A stretch of DNA of 64,000 nucleotides from Mesorhizobium loti CJ3sym (lineage in GTDB: Bacteria; Pseudomonadota; Alphaproteobacteria; Rhizobiales; Rhizobiaceae). Below are positions 41,488 to 50,955 of the stretch, in pieces. Made by a program: the position numbers and the translations under genes. The stretch spans positions 1 to 64,000 of the forward strand of contig NZ_AXAL01000018.1 in assembly GCF_000472785.1 (NCBI RefSeq), in the 5' to 3' direction. Each line of letters begins with the position of its first letter. Position 1 is the first letter of the stretch. The notes under the pieces were generated by a model. It was not told the origin of the DNA and searched no databases. It worked only from the letters and a program-made list of their open reading frames with translations.

Positions 41488-42660
41488 TCAGAGAGAGCGG
41501 CCAATCAGCAATTTCATGATCTCGTTGGTGCCGCCGTAAATGCGCTGGACGCGAGCGTCGCGGAACATGCGGGCGATCGGATATTCATTCATGTAGCCAT
41601 AGCCGCCATGCAATTGAAGGCATTCGTCGACGACTTTTCCCTGCAGGTCGGAAAGCCAGTACTTGGCCATCGAGGCTGTCACCGGATCGAGGCCACCATT
41701 GATGTGGCGGGTGACGCAATCATTGTAGAAGACGCGGCCGATGGTCGCCTCGGTCTTCAGCTCAGCCAGCTTGAACTGGGTGTTCTGGAACTCGATGATC
41801 GCCTTGCCGAAGGCCTTGCGCTCCTTGACGTAGTCGATGGTCAGCGCCAGCGCCCGCTCGATCATGGCGATGGCGCCGGTGCCGATCTGCAGCCGTTCCT
41901 GCGGCAATTGCTGCATGAGCTGGATGAAGCCCTGTCCCTCTTCATGGCCAAGCAGGTTCGAGGTCGGCACGCGCACGTCGTTGAAGAACAGTTCCGACGT
42001 GTCGTTGGCCTTCAGGCCGATCTTGTCGAGGTTGCGGCCGCGCTCGAAGCCGTCGACCTCGTCGGTCTCGACGACAACAAGCGAAGTGCCCTTGGCACCC
42101 TTGGCCGGATCGGTCTTCGTGACGACGATGATGAGATTGGCCAGTTGGCCGTTGGTGATGAAGGTCTTGGAGCCGTTGATCTTGTACTGGTTGCCATCCT
42201 TCTCAGCCCGCGTCTTGACGCCCTGCAGGTCGGATCCGGCACCGGGCTCGGTCATGGCGATGGCGCCGATCAGTTCGCCGGCGGCCAACCTCGGCAGCCA
42301 TTTCTTCTTCTGCTCCTCGGAGCCGTAGTGGAGGATGTAGGGCGCAACGATCGCATTGTGCAGGCCGATGCCAAAGCCGTCGACGCCGACATGGCCGATG
42401 GCCTCGATGATGGCGCTCTCATGCGCGAAGGTGCCGCCGGAACCTCCATATTCCTCCGGCATCGAGGCGCAGAGCAGGCCGGCGGAACCTGCCTTCAGCC
42501 AGCTTTCGCGGTCGACCATTTCGTTCTTCTCGAACTCGTCGTAGCGCGGCGCGATCTCCTCCGACATGAAGCGGGTCGCCATGTCGTAGAGCATGCCGAC
42601 CTCGTCCGCCGCCCAGGCGGGCTTCGGCAAAGAGAGCACTTCGGCTGGATTTGTCGCCAC
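41488..42660 (-). CDS. Acyl-CoA dehydrogenase
   Basis: A 390-residue flavoenzyme. GTG 42660 is chosen because GGAGGAAATC lies directly upstream and the frame further upstream looks non-coding. Motifs are IGAIAMTEPGAGSDLQGV near residue 133, KTFITNGQLANLIIV near 165, and a C-terminal LQLHGGYGYMNEYPIARMFRDARV, which includes the catalytic Glu region and FAD contacts. It performs the first oxidation of beta-oxidation. Two dehydrogenases in the operon imply different chain lengths or substrates. Confidence 0.93.
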   Translation of the reverse strand: MATNPAEVLSLPKPAWAADEVGMLYDMATRFMSEEIAPRYDEFEKNEMVDRESWLKAGSAGLLCASMPEEYGGSGGTFAHESAIIEAIGHVGVDGFGIGLHNAIVAPYILHYGSEEQKKKWLPRLAAGELIGAIAMTEPGAGSDLQGVKTRAEKDGNQYKINGSKTFITNGQLANLIIVVTKTDPAKGAKGTSLVVVETDEVDGFERGRNLDKIGLKANDTSELFFNDVRVPTSNLLGHEEGQGFIQLMQQLPQERLQIGTGAIAMIERALALTIDYVKERKAFGKAIIEFQNTQFKLAELKTEATIGRVFYNDCVTRHINGGLDPVTASMAKYWLSDLQGKVVDECLQLHGGYGYMNEYPIARMFRDARVQRIYGGTNEIMKLLIGRSL

Positions 42661-42710
42661 GATTTCCTCCGCGTTCGAAATTGTGGGCCGGCGCTGCCGG
42701 CCCGCCGAAC

Positions 42711-44501
42711 CTAGAACGCTTCCGCAGGCAGCGCCATTAGCGTGTCCGCGCCACTCGAAATGCGGGCGAGGTGCGCCGAGGTCTCCGGCATGATCCGCTC
42801 CATGAAGAAGCGCGCCGTCACCACCTTGTTGTCGTAAAACGACTGGGAGCCGTTGGCGCCGGTCTTGCCCTGCGCCGCCTTGGCCATCTGCGCCCACATG
42901 TAACCCAGCGCCACGAGGCCGAAGAGATGCATGTAGTCGGTCGAGGCGGCACCGGCATTGTCGGGCTTGGCCATGCCGTTCTGCACCAGCCACATCGTCG
43001 CCGCCTGCAGATCGTTGAGGCCCTTCTTCAACCCCTTGGTGAACGGCGCCATCTTCTCGTCGGCGCGGTTTTCTTCACAGAACTCGCCGACTTCCTTGAA
43101 GAAGGCCTGGATGGCGCGACCGCCATTCAGGCCGAGCTTGCGGCCGACGAGGTCGAGCGCCTGGATGCCGTTGGCGCCTTCATAGATCATGGCGATGCGG
43201 GCATCGCGCACGAATTGGCTCATGCCGTGCTCTTCGATGTAGCCGTGGCCGCCAAACACCTGCTGCGCCATGACGGCATGGTCGAAACCCTTGTCAGTGA
43301 GCACACCCTTGACCACCGGCGTCATCAGGCCGGTGTAGTCGTCAGCCGCCTGGCGGTCCTTGTCGTCTGCGGAACGATGGGCGATGTCGGACTTGATCGC
43401 CGTCCACAATGCCAGTGCACGGCCGGCCTCGTTGAAGGCCCTCATGGTCATCAGCGAGCGGCGGATGTCGGGATGGACGATGATCGGGTCGGCCTTCTTG
43501 TCCGGCGCCTTGGCGCCTGACAGCGAGCGGCCCTGCAAGCGGTCCTTGGCATAGGCAACAGCGTTCTGGTAGGCGATCTCCGACAGCGACAGGCCTTGCA
43601 GGCCGACGCCGAGGCGGGCTTCGTTCATCATCGTGAACATCGCCTTCAGCCCGCCATTGGCCTCGCCGAGCAGCGTGCCTTGCGCCTCGTCATAGTTCAT
43701 GACGCAGGTCGAATTGCCGTGGATGCCCATCTTCTCCTCGATCGAACCGCAGGAGAGCGTGTTGCGTTCGCCCGGATTGTCCGACGCATCGAGCTTGAGC
43801 TTCGGCACGATGAACAGCGAAATGCCCTTCACACCTTCCGGCGCGCCCTCGATGCGGGCCAGCACCAGATGGACGATGTTGTCCGACATGTCGTGCTCGC
43901 CGGCCGAGATGAAGATCTTCTGGCCCGAGATTTTGTAGGTGCCATCGCCGTTCGGCACCGCCTTGGTGCGCAGCAGGCCGAGATCGGTGCCGCAATGCGG
44001 CTCGGTCAGGTTCATGGTGCCGGTCCAGGCGCCTTCGATCATCTTCGGCAGCCAGGTCGCCTTCTGCTCGTCAGTGCCGTGGGTGATGATCGCCGCGATC
44101 GCGCCCTGGGTCAGGCCCGGATACATCATCAGCGACATGTTGGCCGACACCATGTATTCGGCAACGGCGGTGTGCACAGCATAGGGCAGGCCCTGGCCGC
44201 CGAACTCGACCGGTGCTGCCAGTCCCATCCAGCCGCCTTCACGATACTGGTCGTAGGCTTCCTTGAAACCCTTGGGCGTCGTTACAGAGCCGTCCTCATG
44301 GCGCACGCAGCCTTCCATGTCGCCGACACGGTTGAGCGGATGCATGACATTTTCAGCGAGCTTGGCGCCTTCGGCGAGAATCGCCTCCAGCACATCTGGC
44401 GTGGCGTCGGCAAATCCGGGAAGGTTCGAATAGCGCTGATAGCCCAGCACCTCGTTGAGCACGAACAGCGTGTCTTGGACCGGGGCCCTGTAGATCGGCA
44501 T
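42711..44501 (-). CDS. Long acyl-CoA dehydrogenase, DmdC-like
   Basis: A 596-residue protein from ATG 44501 (GGAGG upstream). It has an extra N-terminal segment (MPIYRAPVQDTLFVLNEVLG), the central acyl-CoA dehydrogenase domain with MNLTEPHCGTDLGLLRTKA, and a C-terminal extension typical of the AcdB/DmdC family. VFGGHGYIEEHGMSQFVRD is the FAD-binding helix. Related enzymes act on long-chain acyl-CoA or 3-methylmercaptopropionyl-CoA. It is the first gene of the operon; the palindromic operator lies about 85 bases upstream. Confidence 0.9.
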   Translation of the reverse strand: MPIYRAPVQDTLFVLNEVLGYQRYSNLPGFADATPDVLEAILAEGAKLAENVMHPLNRVGDMEGCVRHEDGSVTTPKGFKEAYDQYREGGWMGLAAPVEFGGQGLPYAVHTAVAEYMVSANMSLMMYPGLTQGAIAAIITHGTDEQKATWLPKMIEGAWTGTMNLTEPHCGTDLGLLRTKAVPNGDGTYKISGQKIFISAGEHDMSDNIVHLVLARIEGAPEGVKGISLFIVPKLKLDASDNPGERNTLSCGSIEEKMGIHGNSTCVMNYDEAQGTLLGEANGGLKAMFTMMNEARLGVGLQGLSLSEIAYQNAVAYAKDRLQGRSLSGAKAPDKKADPIIVHPDIRRSLMTMRAFNEAGRALALWTAIKSDIAHRSADDKDRQAADDYTGLMTPVVKGVLTDKGFDHAVMAQQVFGGHGYIEEHGMSQFVRDARIAMIYEGANGIQALDLVGRKLGLNGGRAIQAFFKEVGEFCEENRADEKMAPFTKGLKKGLNDLQAATMWLVQNGMAKPDNAGAASTDYMHLFGLVALGYMWAQMAKAAQGKTGANGSQSFYDNKVVTARFFMERIMPETSAHLARISSGADTLMALPAEAF

Positions 44502-44584
44502 GCTTTTCCTCCACCATGCGGATTTGGCCCCGAAATCAAGCCGTACGCGGCAAGCGGGCCAATGTCGAAGCCGCAATAGCAAAT

Positions 44585-44608
44585 ATTGACGTTTGCGTAA
44601 ACGTCAAT
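44585..44608 (-). promoter_or_regulatory. Palindromic operator of the beta-oxidation operon
   Basis: ATTGACGTTT (44585-44594), GCGT, then AAACGTCAAT (44599-44608) is a perfect ten-base inverted repeat. On the minus strand its TTGACG can serve as a -35 box, with TATTTG (complement of 44581-44586) as a possible -10. A related site lies upstream of the merR gene at 45337-45354. This pattern resembles the site reported for LiuR-like MerR regulators. Confidence 0.75.
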
Positions 44609-44690
44609 TCTTTGTGTCGCCAAAAATTTTGGCAGGCTTTTGATGCGCGCGGGATTTTGCGAGCACTCGGTTGCTCACCTCGATAAACGG

Positions 44691-44721
44691 AAAAAGCCGC
44701 GCGGCGACAGCCACGCGGCTT
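44691..44721 (-). terminator. merR terminator
   Basis: On the minus strand AAGCCGCG (complement of 44714-44721) pairs with CGCGGCTT (complement of 44694-44701), followed by a run of five T. It ends 28 bases after the merR stop and separates merR from the beta-oxidation operon promoter. Confidence 0.75.
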
Positions 44722-44748
44722 AATTCGATTGGTAACAAATAGGCTGGC

Positions 44749-45210
44749 TTAGCTGGCGACGCTGGCCTGGGTTGCCGAACGTTCGGTCAGCATCTGGCGC
44801 ACGGCCGACATCGAGCCGCTGAGTTCATTGATGGCGTCGTCGATCAGCGCCCGCTGCTTCTGCAGGCGGGCAAGCTGCTTTTCCGACTTGTCCAGCGCCA
44901 GTCGCAGCTGCTTGGTGTTCGAACCGGTCGGATCATAGAGATCCATCATCTGCTTGACGTCGCGCAACGAGAACCCGACCTTGCGGCCGAGCAGGATCAG
45001 CTTCAGCCGGGCCTTGTCGCGGCGCGTGTAGAGACGGGTCGAACCGTCACGCTGCGGGTTGAGCAGGCCCTTGTCTTCGTAGAAACGCAGCGTGCGCAGC
45101 GTCACGCCGTATTTCTTGGCCATTTCGCCGATGCGGGCGAGGTCCTCGCCGGCTTCGACAGGTATATTGTTGGTGTTGGCCGCGGTCTCGCCGGCCGAGA
45201 TAAGCTTCAT
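44749..45210 (-). CDS. MerR-family regulator, probably of fatty-acid oxidation
   Basis: A 153-residue protein from ATG 45210. The MerR helix-turn-helix spans about residues 24-92 (ARIGEMAKKYGVTLRTLRFY). A long C-terminal coiled-coil (about 100-140, with LRLALDKSEKQLARLQKQR) forms the dimer, and no metal-binding cysteines are visible. It is therefore unlike the metal or thiol sensors and like the LiuR/acyl-CoA-degradation branch. It lies just upstream of a five-gene beta-oxidation operon on the same strand, with the same operator motif at both promoters. Confidence 0.86.
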   Translation of the reverse strand: MKLISAGETAANTNNIPVEAGEDLARIGEMAKKYGVTLRTLRFYEDKGLLNPQRDGSTRLYTRRDKARLKLILLGRKVGFSLRDVKQMMDLYDPTGSNTKQLRLALDKSEKQLARLQKQRALIDDAINELSGSMSAVRQMLTERSATQASVAS

Positions 45211-45669
45211 GGTCACTGGCTTTCCCCATTTGTGGCGTCGCGGTCTTGCACCAGCATCGCCGGACTGAAGGCGGGGGCGTGCCTTCAGTCGTGGTTTCGA
45301 CAAACAAAATCGCAAAACGGCACGCTTCAAGGCGCCTTTTACGTTTACGTCAATTCTATACCGATAGCCGCCTCATGACGCAAGGACGTTCTGTTGGGGG
45401 TGCTTTATGCCGCACCGGAGGCCGTCCAGCCAACTTCCTTGCAACTTCTTAAGCTTGGTTAACGCGTTGTTTACCACGTTGGGGGAAATGTGGGCGCGTC
45501 GGCTACCCGTGTTTATCCTGTATCGAATTTTTCACGGTTTTTCGGAGCGCGGGTGAAACCCCCGGGAAGCTTGTCTTTCACCGTGGCATGGAAGCGCGGT
45601 CGCCTTCGTTCCGGCAGGGGACTTGGGGAGCTGGTCGCAAGCTGGCCTATCTGAAAGACGGACGCACCA
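45211..45669. other. merR/podJ divergent intergenic region
   Basis: This 459-base gap carries two control regions. The merR side has the operator half at 45337-45354. The podJ side has TTAA-N7-TTTA at 45459-45473 (near the CtrA pattern) within GGTTAAC-GCGTT-GTTTACC, another imperfect palindrome. The rest (about 45480-45669) shows no gene or motif that I recognise. Confidence 0.5.
45337..45354 (-). promoter_or_regulatory. merR operator
   Basis: TTTTACGTTTACGTCAAT shares the pattern TTTrCGTwwACGTCAAT with the operator at 44585-44608. On the minus strand it supplies TTGACG, which may be the merR -35 box, about 135 bases before the merR start. It indicates autoregulation by the MerR protein. Confidence 0.6.
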
Positions 45670-48600
45670 ATGAACAACAAGCGGTCCTATCTCGATACAC
45701 TCAATGCCGGCAGGCAGCGCAGGCCGCAGACCACGCTTGAGCAGTTGAACCGCTCGCTGGAAACGCTGGAGCAGCGACTGGGGCAGACCCGCGAGGAGGT
45801 CACGGCACGTCCCGCTCCGCGCCAATACGGCGCCGACCCACGCTACCCCGCAGCTGACCCGCGTTATCCAGCCACCGATCCGCGCTCTCCCGCCACGGAC
45901 CCGCGTTATCCCGCCGCGCAGCCGACCGGCCAGCAACGGTGGTACGAGGATCCGCAGCCGGCACCACGCCCGCAGAACCCAGCACCTGCCCCTTCATTCG
46001 ACCAGAACTACCAAGCCATTGCCCGCGACATCGATCGCGTGCGCGGCCAGGAAGACAGCGTCGCCATGGTCGGCAAGATCGCCGGCGAGTTGCGCGGCAT
46101 GCGCGAGGAGCTGCGCCATCAGATGACGTCGGGCCTGCAGCGCGAATTCGATGCGCTGCGCAAGGATATCGACCGCGCCTTCCAGTCGAACGCCCAGCCC
46201 GGCGCATCAGGCAAGGGCAGCGCCGAGCTCGGCGTCGAATTTGAACGGCTTTCCGGCGCCATCAAGTCGCTGTCGGAAAAGAGCGACGACAGAAGCGTCA
46301 ATCTGCTGCGGCTGGAGCTCGAGCAGGTCAAATCAGCGCTCGACACGCTGGCTCGCGAAGAAAGCGTGCAGAAGGTCGACCGCCGCTGGGACGATTTCGA
46401 TCGCCGCTGGTCAGCTTTCGAGGACCGCGTCGACGCCGACCAGCGCAAGCGTTCCGACGATCCCGGCCTTTCGGCGCTGACCGACCGGCTGGAGCAGATC
46501 AGCAACGCCGTCAACAATTTGCCGGAATCGCTGTCGCTGCGATCGCTGGAGGAGAAGGTGCGCACACTGGCAGGCGCCGTCGAGCACTTCGCCAGCCAGC
46601 AGGACGATCGCGGGAGCGATACGCTTGGCATGATCGATGAGCGGCTGGACGAGATTTCCCGTGCCATCGTCGCCTCGACCGTCGCGGCACAGGCCAATTC
46701 GGTCGATCATGAAGCCTTTGAGCGCATCGAGAAGCGGATCGATTCGCTCGCCCGGCAGATCGAGGAAGTGGCGCAGGACCACCCCGGCAATGCGGTCATG
46801 GATCGCCTGGGCACGCTGTCGAGCCGGGTTGACGAACTCGCCGGCCGCGCCAACCTGCCTGAACAGGCGATGGAACGGCTGGCCAAGCAGATCACGCTCA
46901 TCGCCGACAAGATCGACCAGGCACCTGCCATGCCCGATGCCGATTACATCTTCCAGGGCCTCGAACAGCGCTTCGACGTGCTGTCCGGCATGATGGAACG
47001 CCGCCAGGGCGACGCCATCGAACAAGGCAATATGCTGTTTCGCGATCTCGAGCGCCGGCTGGACGAAGTTGCCGACCGGCTGGACCAGCGCATGCCGCAG
47101 GTCGACAGCGCCGGCATCATGGATGCTATCGACGCCCGCTTCACCGCCCTTGCCACGCGCATCGAAACGCGCGCTCCCGATCCCGCCGGCGAAGCGGCGA
47201 TCCGTGGGCTGGAAAGCCGGCTCGAGGACATTTCCAGCCGGCTTGACGCATCGGCGGCCCAGGTGGCCGGCATCGATCCCGCATTGATCCGCAGCCTGGA
47301 GGCGCAGGTCGCCGGCCTGTCCGCCCATCTTTCCAAGCCCAGCACGCCGCTGCCGGAATTCGAGGACATCAGCCCGCGCCTCGACGAGATCGAAAAGGCG
47401 CTGGCCGGGACCCGCGATTCCATCCTCGGCGCGGCACGCGAGGCGGCCGAGAGCGCGGTGCGTTCGCTGGCCGGTTCGAACGCCAACGCGACGGCCGTTT
47501 CCGGCCTCGCCCAGGACCTGAAGACGCTGGAAACACTGACGCGGCGCTCCGACGAGCGCAATTCGAGAACGTTTGAAGCCATCCATGACACGCTGCTGAA
47601 GATCGTCGACAGGCTGGGTTCGCTGGAAACCAGCGAACCGTCCGAGGCGATAAGCGAACTCCTGGACACAGCACCGCCGGAGCCGAATGCCTGGCGCGGC
47701 GCAAAGCGGCCCAAGATGGCCGTCGAGGCACCGTCGATGGATATCGACGAACCCATGCCGCTGACCGGAGACATGGCCGATCTCGACGGCCGCGCCGCCG
47801 CCATATTGGGCAACGACCCGGGCCCGCGTGGCGATTTCGGCACGCGCAGCGACCTGGGTATGCGCAGCGACCTGGGTATGCGTAGCGACCCGCGTGGCGA
47901 CTTGAGCACGCGCTCGCCGGCGGAAGCCGCCGCTGCTGCCGCCATTGCGGCGCTCGGGTCAGACACCGTCGCCGCGAAAGATGCGCCGGCTGGCCGCAAA
48001 TCGATGTTTGGTGGGCTGGCACGCGCCTTCAAGGGCAAGAAGGCGGCGGACATTCCGCCGCTGGCCGGGTCGGCGCCGAGCGCCGACATCCCGAGCGTCG
48101 ATCTCGACGAGCCGCTCGACCCGAAAGTGGCCAACCGCCCGCTGGAGCCCGGCTCCGGCGCACCCGACCTCAATGCCATCATGAAGCGTGTGCGCGACGA
48201 GCGCGGGCAACCGACCAAGCCCAACGATGGCGACGCCGCGAAATCGGATTTCATTGCGGCCGCCCGACGCGCCGCCCAGGCCGCCGCGGCCGAGGCAGAC
48301 GCCTTGAAGCGGCAGTCGACGATGAAAGGACCTGTGAAGGCACTCAGGATCGGCGACCTGCTCAAGGCACGGCGCAAGCCGATCCTGATGGCGGCGGCGG
48401 CGATCATGCTGGCGCTTGCCGGCCTGCAGCTCGGCAAAGCGTTTCTCTCGGATCCTGCCCAGGTCGCAACCAACGACACGGCGCCGATCGCCGCCTCGCA
48501 ACCGGTGCAAACGGCATCCCTCGACACAGCGAGCCAGCCGAAGACGGAAGCGCAGCCGGCGGCGACGGACAACGCGCAGGCCCGCTCCGTGAGGCAAGCC

Positions 48601-49839
48601 GAGCCGTCGGTGCCAGTAGCCAAGGACAACATGGTGGCCCAGACCGCCCTGGCCATGCCGTCGGACACTGACGCGATGGCGAATACAGTGCCCGCGGCCG
48701 AGCCCGCTGCGGCGCCTGCGGCTTCGGCCACCTCTTCGGGCCCGAGCGCTCCCGCCTCCGACGCGATGGCTTCAGCCGCTTCGGCGCCAGTTGCGCCCAT
48801 TTCCACGACCCCGATGGACGCGACGGCTTCTGAGCCGGCCGCCGTCACCAGCGGTGCGCAAGCGACGGATACCGACGCGCAGCCGGCTGCAGCCGCGCCA
48901 ATAGCGGCCAGCGACAGCACGGCCAAGGACACCACCGGTGCCGTGGCACCGGCGGATGCGCAGACAGCGGCAACCACCGCCAAGTTCGACATTCCGGCCG
49001 ATGCCGGCCCGGCCGCGCTGCGCGATGCCGCAGCCAGTGGCGACGCCAAGGCGCTGTTCGAGATCGGTTCGCGCTACGCCGAGTCGCGCGGCGTCAAGGA
49101 AGACATGGCGGCAGCCGCCAAATGGTACGAGAAATCGGCGGAACTCGGCTTCGCGCCGGCTGAATACCGCATCGGCAATTTCTACGAGAAGGGCATTGGC
49201 GTCGCGCGCGACATCAAGAAGTCGAAGACCTGGTACCAGCTCGCCGCCGAGCAGGGCAACGCCAGCGCCATGCACAATCTGGCCGTGCTGTTCGCCATGG
49301 CCGCAGATGGCGTGACCGACAATGAATCGGCTGCGCACTGGTTCCAGGAAGCGGCCGACCTCGGCGTCAAGGACAGCCAGTTCAATCTCGGCATCCTCGC
49401 CGCCAAGGGCGTCGGCATGAAGCAGAACCTCGAAGAATCCTACAAATGGTTCGCGCTCGTTGCCAAGACCGGCGACAAGGATGCTGCCGCCAAGCGCGAC
49501 GAGATCGCCAATGCGCTGCGGCCCGAACAGCTCGATCGCGCCCGCGCCGCAACCGAATTGTGGAAGGCCAAGCCGCTCAACCCAGCGGCCAATTCGGCCG
49601 ACATTCCCGAATCCTGGCAGGAAGGCACGCCGCAGACGACCGCCGGCATCGACATGAAGAAGGCGGTCAAGAACATTCAGCTCATCCTCAACAAGAACGG
49701 CTATGATGCCGGCGGCGCCGATGGCGTCATGGGCGAGAAGACCAAGAACGCGATCATCGCTTTCCAGACCGACAGCAAGCTGCCGGCGACCGGCGCGGTC
49801 GATGAAAAACTGGTCAAGGCGCTGCTGGCGCGCAAATAA
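45670..49839 (+). CDS. podJ: PodJ-like polar localisation protein with Sel1 and peptidoglycan-binding domains
   Basis: A 1389-residue membrane protein. Residues 1-700 are cytoplasmic and rich in coiled-coil heptads (repeated LEERLDEISRAI-type helices), with a Pro/Tyr-rich tandem (RYPAADPRYPATDPR) near 58-85 and a short RSDLGM repeat near 728-745. A single membrane helix lies near 904-924 (ILMAAAAIMLALAGLQLG). The periplasmic part has a long Ala/Thr/Pro-rich linker, four Sel1 repeats (about 1115-1280) and a C-terminal peptidoglycan-binding domain (about 1327-1388). This order matches PodJ, which organises cell poles in Caulobacter and Agrobacterium. A CtrA-like site lies upstream. Confidence 0.85.
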   Translation: MNNKRSYLDTLNAGRQRRPQTTLEQLNRSLETLEQRLGQTREEVTARPAPRQYGADPRYPAADPRYPATDPRSPATDPRYPAAQPTGQQRWYEDPQPAPRPQNPAPAPSFDQNYQAIARDIDRVRGQEDSVAMVGKIAGELRGMREELRHQMTSGLQREFDALRKDIDRAFQSNAQPGASGKGSAELGVEFERLSGAIKSLSEKSDDRSVNLLRLELEQVKSALDTLAREESVQKVDRRWDDFDRRWSAFEDRVDADQRKRSDDPGLSALTDRLEQISNAVNNLPESLSLRSLEEKVRTLAGAVEHFASQQDDRGSDTLGMIDERLDEISRAIVASTVAAQANSVDHEAFERIEKRIDSLARQIEEVAQDHPGNAVMDRLGTLSSRVDELAGRANLPEQAMERLAKQITLIADKIDQAPAMPDADYIFQGLEQRFDVLSGMMERRQGDAIEQGNMLFRDLERRLDEVADRLDQRMPQVDSAGIMDAIDARFTALATRIETRAPDPAGEAAIRGLESRLEDISSRLDASAAQVAGIDPALIRSLEAQVAGLSAHLSKPSTPLPEFEDISPRLDEIEKALAGTRDSILGAAREAAESAVRSLAGSNANATAVSGLAQDLKTLETLTRRSDERNSRTFEAIHDTLLKIVDRLGSLETSEPSEAISELLDTAPPEPNAWRGAKRPKMAVEAPSMDIDEPMPLTGDMADLDGRAAAILGNDPGPRGDFGTRSDLGMRSDLGMRSDPRGDLSTRSPAEAAAAAAIAALGSDTVAAKDAPAGRKSMFGGLARAFKGKKAADIPPLAGSAPSADIPSVDLDEPLDPKVANRPLEPGSGAPDLNAIMKRVRDERGQPTKPNDGDAAKSDFIAAARRAAQAAAAEADALKRQSTMKGPVKALRIGDLLKARRKPILMAAAAIMLALAGLQLGKAFLSDPAQVATNDTAPIAASQPVQTASLDTASQPKTEAQPAATDNAQARSVRQAEPSVPVAKDNMVAQTALAMPSDTDAMANTVPAAEPAAAPAASATSSGPSAPASDAMASAASAPVAPISTTPMDATASEPAAVTSGAQATDTDAQPAAAAPIAASDSTAKDTTGAVAPADAQTAATTAKFDIPADAGPAALRDAAASGDAKALFEIGSRYAESRGVKEDMAAAAKWYEKSAELGFAPAEYRIGNFYEKGIGVARDIKKSKTWYQLAAEQGNASAMHNLAVLFAMAADGVTDNESAAHWFQEAADLGVKDSQFNLGILAAKGVGMKQNLEESYKWFALVAKTGDKDAAAKRDEIANALRPEQLDRARAATELWKAKPLNPAANSADIPESWQEGTPQTTAGIDMKKAVKNIQLILNKNGYDAGGADGVMGEKTKNAIIAFQTDSKLPATGAVDEKLVKALLARK

Positions 49840-49847
49840 GAAGAAGA

Positions 49848-49867
49848 AGCGTCGTTTCCACGACGCT
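49848..49867 (+). terminator. Hairpin after podJ
   Basis: AGCGTCGT-TTCC-ACGACGCT begins nine bases after the podJ stop codon. No T run follows, so it is only a possible terminator. Confidence 0.4.
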
Positions 49868-50031
49868 CCTGCCACACATTTGCCTGTTAACTGATTGAGA
49901 TATTTTTGTTTCGGCGGCGCGGCGCGGTTTGACTTCGCTGCGTCTCCTGCGCAAGAAAAAATTGGCTTTTCGGTGCGAGACTGCCCACAACGGCTGTATT
50001 CGCCGACAGGCAAACTGATCGAGACTGACGG

Positions 50032-50955
50032 GTGGGCATCTATCTCCCGATTGCGGAAATTTCCGTCAACGTCTTCGTGCTGCTGGCCATGGGTGCGGCG
50101 GTGGGCTTCCTGTCGGGCATGTTCGGCGTTGGCGGCGGCTTCCTCATCACGCCGCTCTTGATCTTCTACAACATTCCCCCGGCGATCGCGGTCGCCACCG
50201 GCGCCAACCAGGTCATCGCCTCTTCCGTCTCCGGCGTCCTTTCGCACATGAAGCGCGGCACGCTCGACTTCAAGCTCGGCGGCGTGCTCCTGGCCGGCGG
50301 CATCATCGGCTCGACCGGCGGCATCTACGTCTTTGCCTTCCTGCGCAGGCTCGGCCAGCTCGACCTGTTCATCTCGCTGCTTTATGTCGTGCTGCTCGGC
50401 ACGGTCGGCGGGCTGATGCTGGTCGAAAGCATCAATGCGCTGCGTGCCACACGCAGTGGCGCCGCCCCGGTGCTGAAGAAATCCGGCCAGCACAACTGGA
50501 TCCACCGCTTGCCGCTGAAGATGCGGTTCAGGGCCTCGAAACTCTTCGTCAGCGTCATCCCGGTGCTTGGCCTTGGCGCCGGCATCGGCTTCCTGTCGTC
50601 GATCATGGGCGTCGGTGGCGGCTTCATCATGGTGCCGGCGCTGATCTACCTGCTGAAGGTGCCGACCAACGTCGTTATCGGCACCTCGCTGTTCCAGATC
50701 ATCTTCACCTCCGCCTACACCACGCTGGTCCATGCCACCACCAATCAGACCGTCGATGTCGTGCTGGCCTTCATTTTGATGGCGGGTGGTGTCGCGGGCG
50801 CGCAATATGGCGCCAAGGCCGGCCAGAGGCTGCGCGGCGAACAGCTCCGGGCGTTGCTGGCCTTGCTGGTGCTGGCGGTAGCGATCCGGCTTGCGATCGA
50901 TCTTTTCGTCACGCCGCCCAATCTCTATTCGCTGTCTGCCCTGGGCCTCAACTGA
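50032..50955 (+). CDS. TauE/SafE-family sulfite exporter candidate
   Basis: A 307-residue membrane protein from GTG 50032 with about eight helices in two related halves. Each half carries the family repeat: GFLSGMFGVGGGFLITPLL near residue 23 and GFLSSIMGVGGGFIMVPALI near 184. Members export sulfite, sulfoacetate or other sulfur-containing anions. Its partner gene starts on the next base, and SoeABC-like sulfite dehydrogenase genes lie 3.4 kb downstream, which supports a sulfite role. Confidence 0.88.
   Translation: MGIYLPIAEISVNVFVLLAMGAAVGFLSGMFGVGGGFLITPLLIFYNIPPAIAVATGANQVIASSVSGVLSHMKRGTLDFKLGGVLLAGGIIGSTGGIYVFAFLRRLGQLDLFISLLYVVLLGTVGGLMLVESINALRATRSGAAPVLKKSGQHNWIHRLPLKMRFRASKLFVSVIPVLGLGAGIGFLSSIMGVGGGFIMVPALIYLLKVPTNVVIGTSLFQIIFTSAYTTLVHATTNQTVDVVLAFILMAGGVAGAQYGAKAGQRLRGEQLRALLALLVLAVAIRLAIDLFVTPPNLYSLSALGLN

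Noticed and set aside
46944..49049. A 701-codon open frame on the minus strand
   Set aside because: It is opposite the podJ-like gene and consists mainly of Ala, Ser, Arg and Gly runs mirroring that gene's composition.
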